From Enterovibrio calviensis DSM 14347 (GTDB taxonomy: Bacteria; Pseudomonadota; Gammaproteobacteria; Enterobacterales; Vibrionaceae), in the NCBI RefSeq assembly GCF_000621165.1, contig NZ_KK211218.1:365196-429195 (forward strand): a stretch of 64,000 bases of DNA, in the 5' to 3' direction. Shown one piece after another: positions 61,321 to 64,000 of this stretch. How positions within the stretch are numbered: the stretch's first letter is position 1; each line of letters begins with the position of its first letter. The translations under genes and the position numbers were made by a program. Below the pieces are notes generated by a model. It was not told the origin of the DNA, did not search any database, and was given only the letters and a program-made list of their open reading frames with translations.

Positions 61321-63435
61321 TTATACTCCTACGTCATCGAATTGATGATTCGTGTTTCGACGCAACGGTGAAAGCAGCATCACCACCAAGCTTGCTAACA
61401 TCATCAATACGCCCCCCCATAGAAGTACATCACTCCCAAGCCCACTTTGTAGCATCACGCCATTGTTTTTGGGTAAATGAGGGCGCACTTGGTGCGCTTT
61501 TGCTTTTTGCTCTAACGGGCGGCTTGGCGTTTTATCTATCGCCACCAGAGACGTGTGCTTGGTCACGATGTGATGAGTCAGCCCAAGATCGGTAATTTGA
61601 TCTTCTTTTTCTTCTGCGCTAAGCAATGGGTTCAATGAAAGGCTTTCGATTTGTTGACGCGCCCACAACACGTTAAGGCCAGAGGCTTTAGCGTCTTCGT
61701 TTTTAGGGAGATCGATTTGGTATTCCCACGAATCTTGGTTGAGCAGTCCGTGCAAGTTCAGCGTTTCTGCTCCCTCGGGGATTTTGAATGCTTGAACAAG
61801 CGGCTGGGTTTGATACAAATCCGGGATAGGATTTGGCCAAGCATCAACCGGGCTTTCATCCTGCCATGTTATCGCGATATCTTGCATGATGGGTGCAGAT
61901 AGCTTCTCAAATAGTGGCTTTAGCGCACTTTTCACTTCGGTGATATTACTGATAAACGTGTAAGTGCCCTTTCCACTGATGGCAGCTCGCTGCATCAAAG
62001 CGCTGTTTGGTGCAGAACCAATCCCTACGGTAAACAAGCGACGACTACCCAAATCTTGTTGAATGTAGCCATAAAGTTCATCTTCATTACCAATAGCACC
62101 GTCTGTGATGAACACCAGTTGATTAATGTGCTCTGGCATGGGTTCGGAGGCAAAAGCTAGCCCTAGCGCGGGGAGCATTTCCGTGCCGCCGTCGGCTTCG
62201 ATCCCTTTAACCACTCGTGTCACCTTGGCAATGTTGGTGCTCGTTGCTTGTAACGGACTTGGCGATAGCACTTCTGCACTTTCATTGAAGACAATCAGAT
62301 TAAAATAGTCTGACGGTTCCAAGGTATTCAGCGCATAAACAACAGCTTGTTTGGCTTGCTCCATCGATTCACCGTACATGGAGCCAGATACGTCCAAGAT
62401 AAGGGTGATGTTCTGCGGCAATGTATTCACGTGTTGAGATTGCGGTGGCATTGCCATTAACAGCCCGTAGCGCTGACCTCTGTCTTCTTGCACAAACATG
62501 GCTGCAACAGGCATCGCCGTTGCCTTTGGTCTCCAAGTAAGAACGAAATCCTGATTGGCTATCTGCATGTCACTCAACGAGACAAAATAGCGGCTTTCCG
62601 ATTGCTTATCGATGTTAAGCGAAGCGTTAGGACTATGAACACCTTCAATAGGCAGCCCCATATTGATGTCAGCATCCAATGTAAAATCAATGGCATCTTC
62701 TAGCATGGGGTCTCGATACTCTGTCGTGATTTCATTGGCATCTGACACTTGTTTGGTTGCTACCGCCCAACCATTTTGTAGCTCAGCCAACGGTTCTTGA
62801 TTAACGCTACGCTCATCCGTTGCTGCTTCAAGTTGTGTTGCGTTTTCAGGTAAGCCTGGAATATAACGTTGAGTGAACGTGGTGGGAAAACGCAAGCTGA
62901 ACTCGCCATCTTCGTAATGCACGGTTTCTTGATATTCGATTTCCACCACAATGGTTTCATTGGGGGCAATGTTGGCCACGTGCGTAGAAAACAAGTTAGT
63001 ACGATGCTGCTCGATCAATGACGCTTTCTTGCCTTCGATTGCCGCTTGATTAAATGTTTTCCTCGCGTCTTGTTTCTTTTGGATTTCACCTTCAATGATG
63101 CGCTCGCCTACGCGAATGATAAGGTGGTCCACCGCTGCGTTTTGCGGCAAAGGAAAAAGGTATCGGGCGTGAACCCAATCGTCAGTCGGATTGGTGAAGT
63201 GCTGTTCTACTTTCACTCGATTCACCAATCCATTTATCACCATACTGGCATTGGTGGCGAGCTGTGGCGCTTGCGTCCACATTGAAGCCTCTGAACCTTC
63301 CATTTGTATATACAGACCACCTTCTTCTTCATTGGCAAGCACGACGCTTGGAAGAAGCAATATAAACAGCGCAGTCAGAAGCCAGTCAGAAAGTGGCGCT
63401 CTAAAGGTTAGCCTTGATAGTTTTACGGATAGCAT
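61321..63435 (-). CDS. sortase target protein with VIT and vWA domains
   Basis: 704 aa from the ATG at 63435 (GAGG upstream); ten further open codons are ignored. Signal peptide ends about residue 34 (VVLANEEE). VIT domain about 45-170 (VNRVKVEQHFTNPTDDWVHA); vWA domain about 340-520 with MIDAS DVSGSM and DGGTEMLPAL. A C-terminal sorting-like tail has LPKNNG, a membrane helix (VLLWGGVLMMLASLVVMLL) and a basic cluster. The sorting motif is LPKNN rather than the usual LPxTx. Presumably anchored or processed by the class GN sortase. Confidence 0.92.
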   Translation of the reverse strand: MLSVKLSRLTFRAPLSDWLLTALFILLLPSVVLANEEEGGLYIQMEGSEASMWTQAPQLATNASMVINGLVNRVKVEQHFTNPTDDWVHARYLFPLPQNAAVDHLIIRVGERIIEGEIQKKQDARKTFNQAAIEGKKASLIEQHRTNLFSTHVANIAPNETIVVEIEYQETVHYEDGEFSLRFPTTFTQRYIPGLPENATQLEAATDERSVNQEPLAELQNGWAVATKQVSDANEITTEYRDPMLEDAIDFTLDADINMGLPIEGVHSPNASLNIDKQSESRYFVSLSDMQIANQDFVLTWRPKATAMPVAAMFVQEDRGQRYGLLMAMPPQSQHVNTLPQNITLILDVSGSMYGESMEQAKQAVVYALNTLEPSDYFNLIVFNESAEVLSPSPLQATSTNIAKVTRVVKGIEADGGTEMLPALGLAFASEPMPEHINQLVFITDGAIGNEDELYGYIQQDLGSRRLFTVGIGSAPNSALMQRAAISGKGTYTFISNITEVKSALKPLFEKLSAPIMQDIAITWQDESPVDAWPNPIPDLYQTQPLVQAFKIPEGAETLNLHGLLNQDSWEYQIDLPKNEDAKASGLNVLWARQQIESLSLNPLLSAEEKEDQITDLGLTHHIVTKHTSLVAIDKTPSRPLEQKAKAHQVRPHLPKNNGVMLQSGLGSDVLLWGGVLMMLASLVVMLLSPLRRNTNHQFDDVGV

Positions 63436-63762
63436 CGCTGTGTCCTCACTCTTTTTGATAGACACAATTACATCAAATCAATCTGTCACTCACGGGGTGA
63501 CATTCAGGCAAATAAAGACCAAATGTGGCAATATTGTGGCAATACAAACCTTAAAGTTATAGTGCTTTAACCCATATAAATATGAGTAAATAACTGAGCT
63601 ACCGAGGTCTAAAGCATGGGTGGGAAACGAGCAAGAGTATTGATGAGAAGTGGCTGTCTTTATTCACCTTTCTATCAGTTCTATTCAAACTTAAAGGTAT
63701 TTCCCCGAGAATTTTCTAACCCATGTGCTTCATTAGTCACTTGGTTGAAAAATAAGAGTAAT
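63436..63762. other. 327-bp intergenic region upstream of the sortase-target gene
   Basis: Between the start of the sortase-target gene and the stop of the DUF296 gene. No convincing gene, hairpin or repeat seen; expected to hold the promoter of the sortase unit. Confidence 0.35.
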
Positions 63763-64000
63763 TTACATGCCAGTCTTAACGACCAGTTCGGTATATCCCG
63801 TGTCAGCATCAAACTCTCGAGCAAATTGGTAAGACGGGAATACCAGAAGGCACACTTCGGCGGTGTGACTCACGATGGTGCCATCAAGCAAGTGTCCGCC
63901 CCATGCTCGCCCTTCTTCATCAGCCACTGAAATGTGCAGGTGAAGATGCTCAGGCGTTAATGTGCCAGACAATGACAGTATTTCGAAGCAAGCGTTCTTT
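63763..64000 (-). CDS. PPC/DUF296 domain protein (5' end outside window)
   Basis: Partial, reading KNACFEILSLSGTLTPEHLH, then ISVADEEGRAWGGHLLDGTI and VSHTAEVCLLVF on the minus strand. This is the C-terminal part of the PPC (DUF296) domain: SGTL, HLH-x-SVAD, WGGH, HTAEV. In the wider family PPC domains occur in AT-hook proteins of plants and as stand-alone trimeric bacterial proteins thought to bind DNA or metal. The start lies beyond 64000. Confidence 0.85.
   Translation of the reverse strand, partial: KNACFEILSLSGTLTPEHLHLHISVADEEGRAWGGHLLDGTIVSHTAEVCLLVFPSYQFAREFDADTGYTELVVKTGM

Noticed and set aside
63616-63930. Plus-strand ORF of 104 aa near the right edge
   Set aside because: It overlaps the well-supported minus-strand DUF296 gene and has no recognisable features.
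1-64000. CRISPR arrays, tRNA and rRNA genes
   Set aside because: No regularly spaced repeats and no cloverleaf or rRNA-like sequence were noticed in reading the window.

Overview
The window looks like the terminus region of the larger chromosome of a Vibrionaceae-type gammaproteobacterium. Three things point there: the gene neighbourhood (ccoNOQP-ccoHIS-SafE-fnr-uspE-ttcA, potABCD, cobB), an FNR almost identical in its key residues to the E. coli protein, and at 46044-46071 a near-perfect gammaproteobacterial dif site (the XerC/XerD chromosome-dimer resolution site) of the Vibrio dif1 type. Genus and species cannot be fixed from the sequence alone.

Layout. 1-5.7 kb: a lactate-oxidation operon (lutA-lutB-lutC plus a D-lactate dehydrogenase running off the left edge) with a divergent LysR regulator. 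5.8-12.4 kb: HDOD protein, DUF3581, Nudix, a porin / PstS-like / diguanylate cyclase operon, and the sirtuin cobB. 12.5-19 kb: potABCD polyamine uptake, a Bax-like glucosaminidase and a DUF2987 protein. 19-29.1 kb: ttcA, uspE, fnr, and the complete cbb3 oxidase structural and assembly set. 29.3-34 kb: small envelope proteins and a FIST sensor / hybrid histidine kinase pair.

34.2-45.2 kb holds a complete Calvin-Benson-Bassham cassette. cbbL-cbbS (form IA RuBisCO), cbbQ, cbbO and cbbR run leftward. A class II aldolase, phosphoribulokinase, fructose bisphosphatase and an inositol-monophosphatase-family enzyme run rightward from the same intergenic region. No carboxysome genes are present. This is an unusual possession for a Vibrionaceae-like genome.

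46.04-58.03 kb is the highlight: a provirus of 11,962 bp inserted exactly in dif. It has the gene complement of a tailless, membrane-containing, icosahedral dsDNA phage of the PM2 (Corticoviridae) / autolykivirus kind. It encodes an HUH rolling-circle replication protein, an FtsK/HerA-type packaging ATPase, a probable double-jelly-roll major capsid protein of 273 aa, several very small membrane proteins, candidate spike proteins, and a lysis module (M15 endolysin, 3-TM holin, small XhlA-like protein). It encodes no integrase. The junctions share the dif central region and XerC arm, so integration must have used host XerC/XerD, a strategy best known from filamentous vibriophages. A repressor-like gene sits divergent to the early operon over tandem 18-bp repeats. 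Two perfect 12-bp palindromes 20 bp apart precede the capsid operon. One structural gene has an in-frame nested start and a ten-fold 11-residue repeat.

58.1-64 kb: a transposase remnant, small accessory genes (GNAT, CPT-like kinase), a class GN sortase with its VIT/vWA target protein, and a partial DUF296 gene at the right edge.
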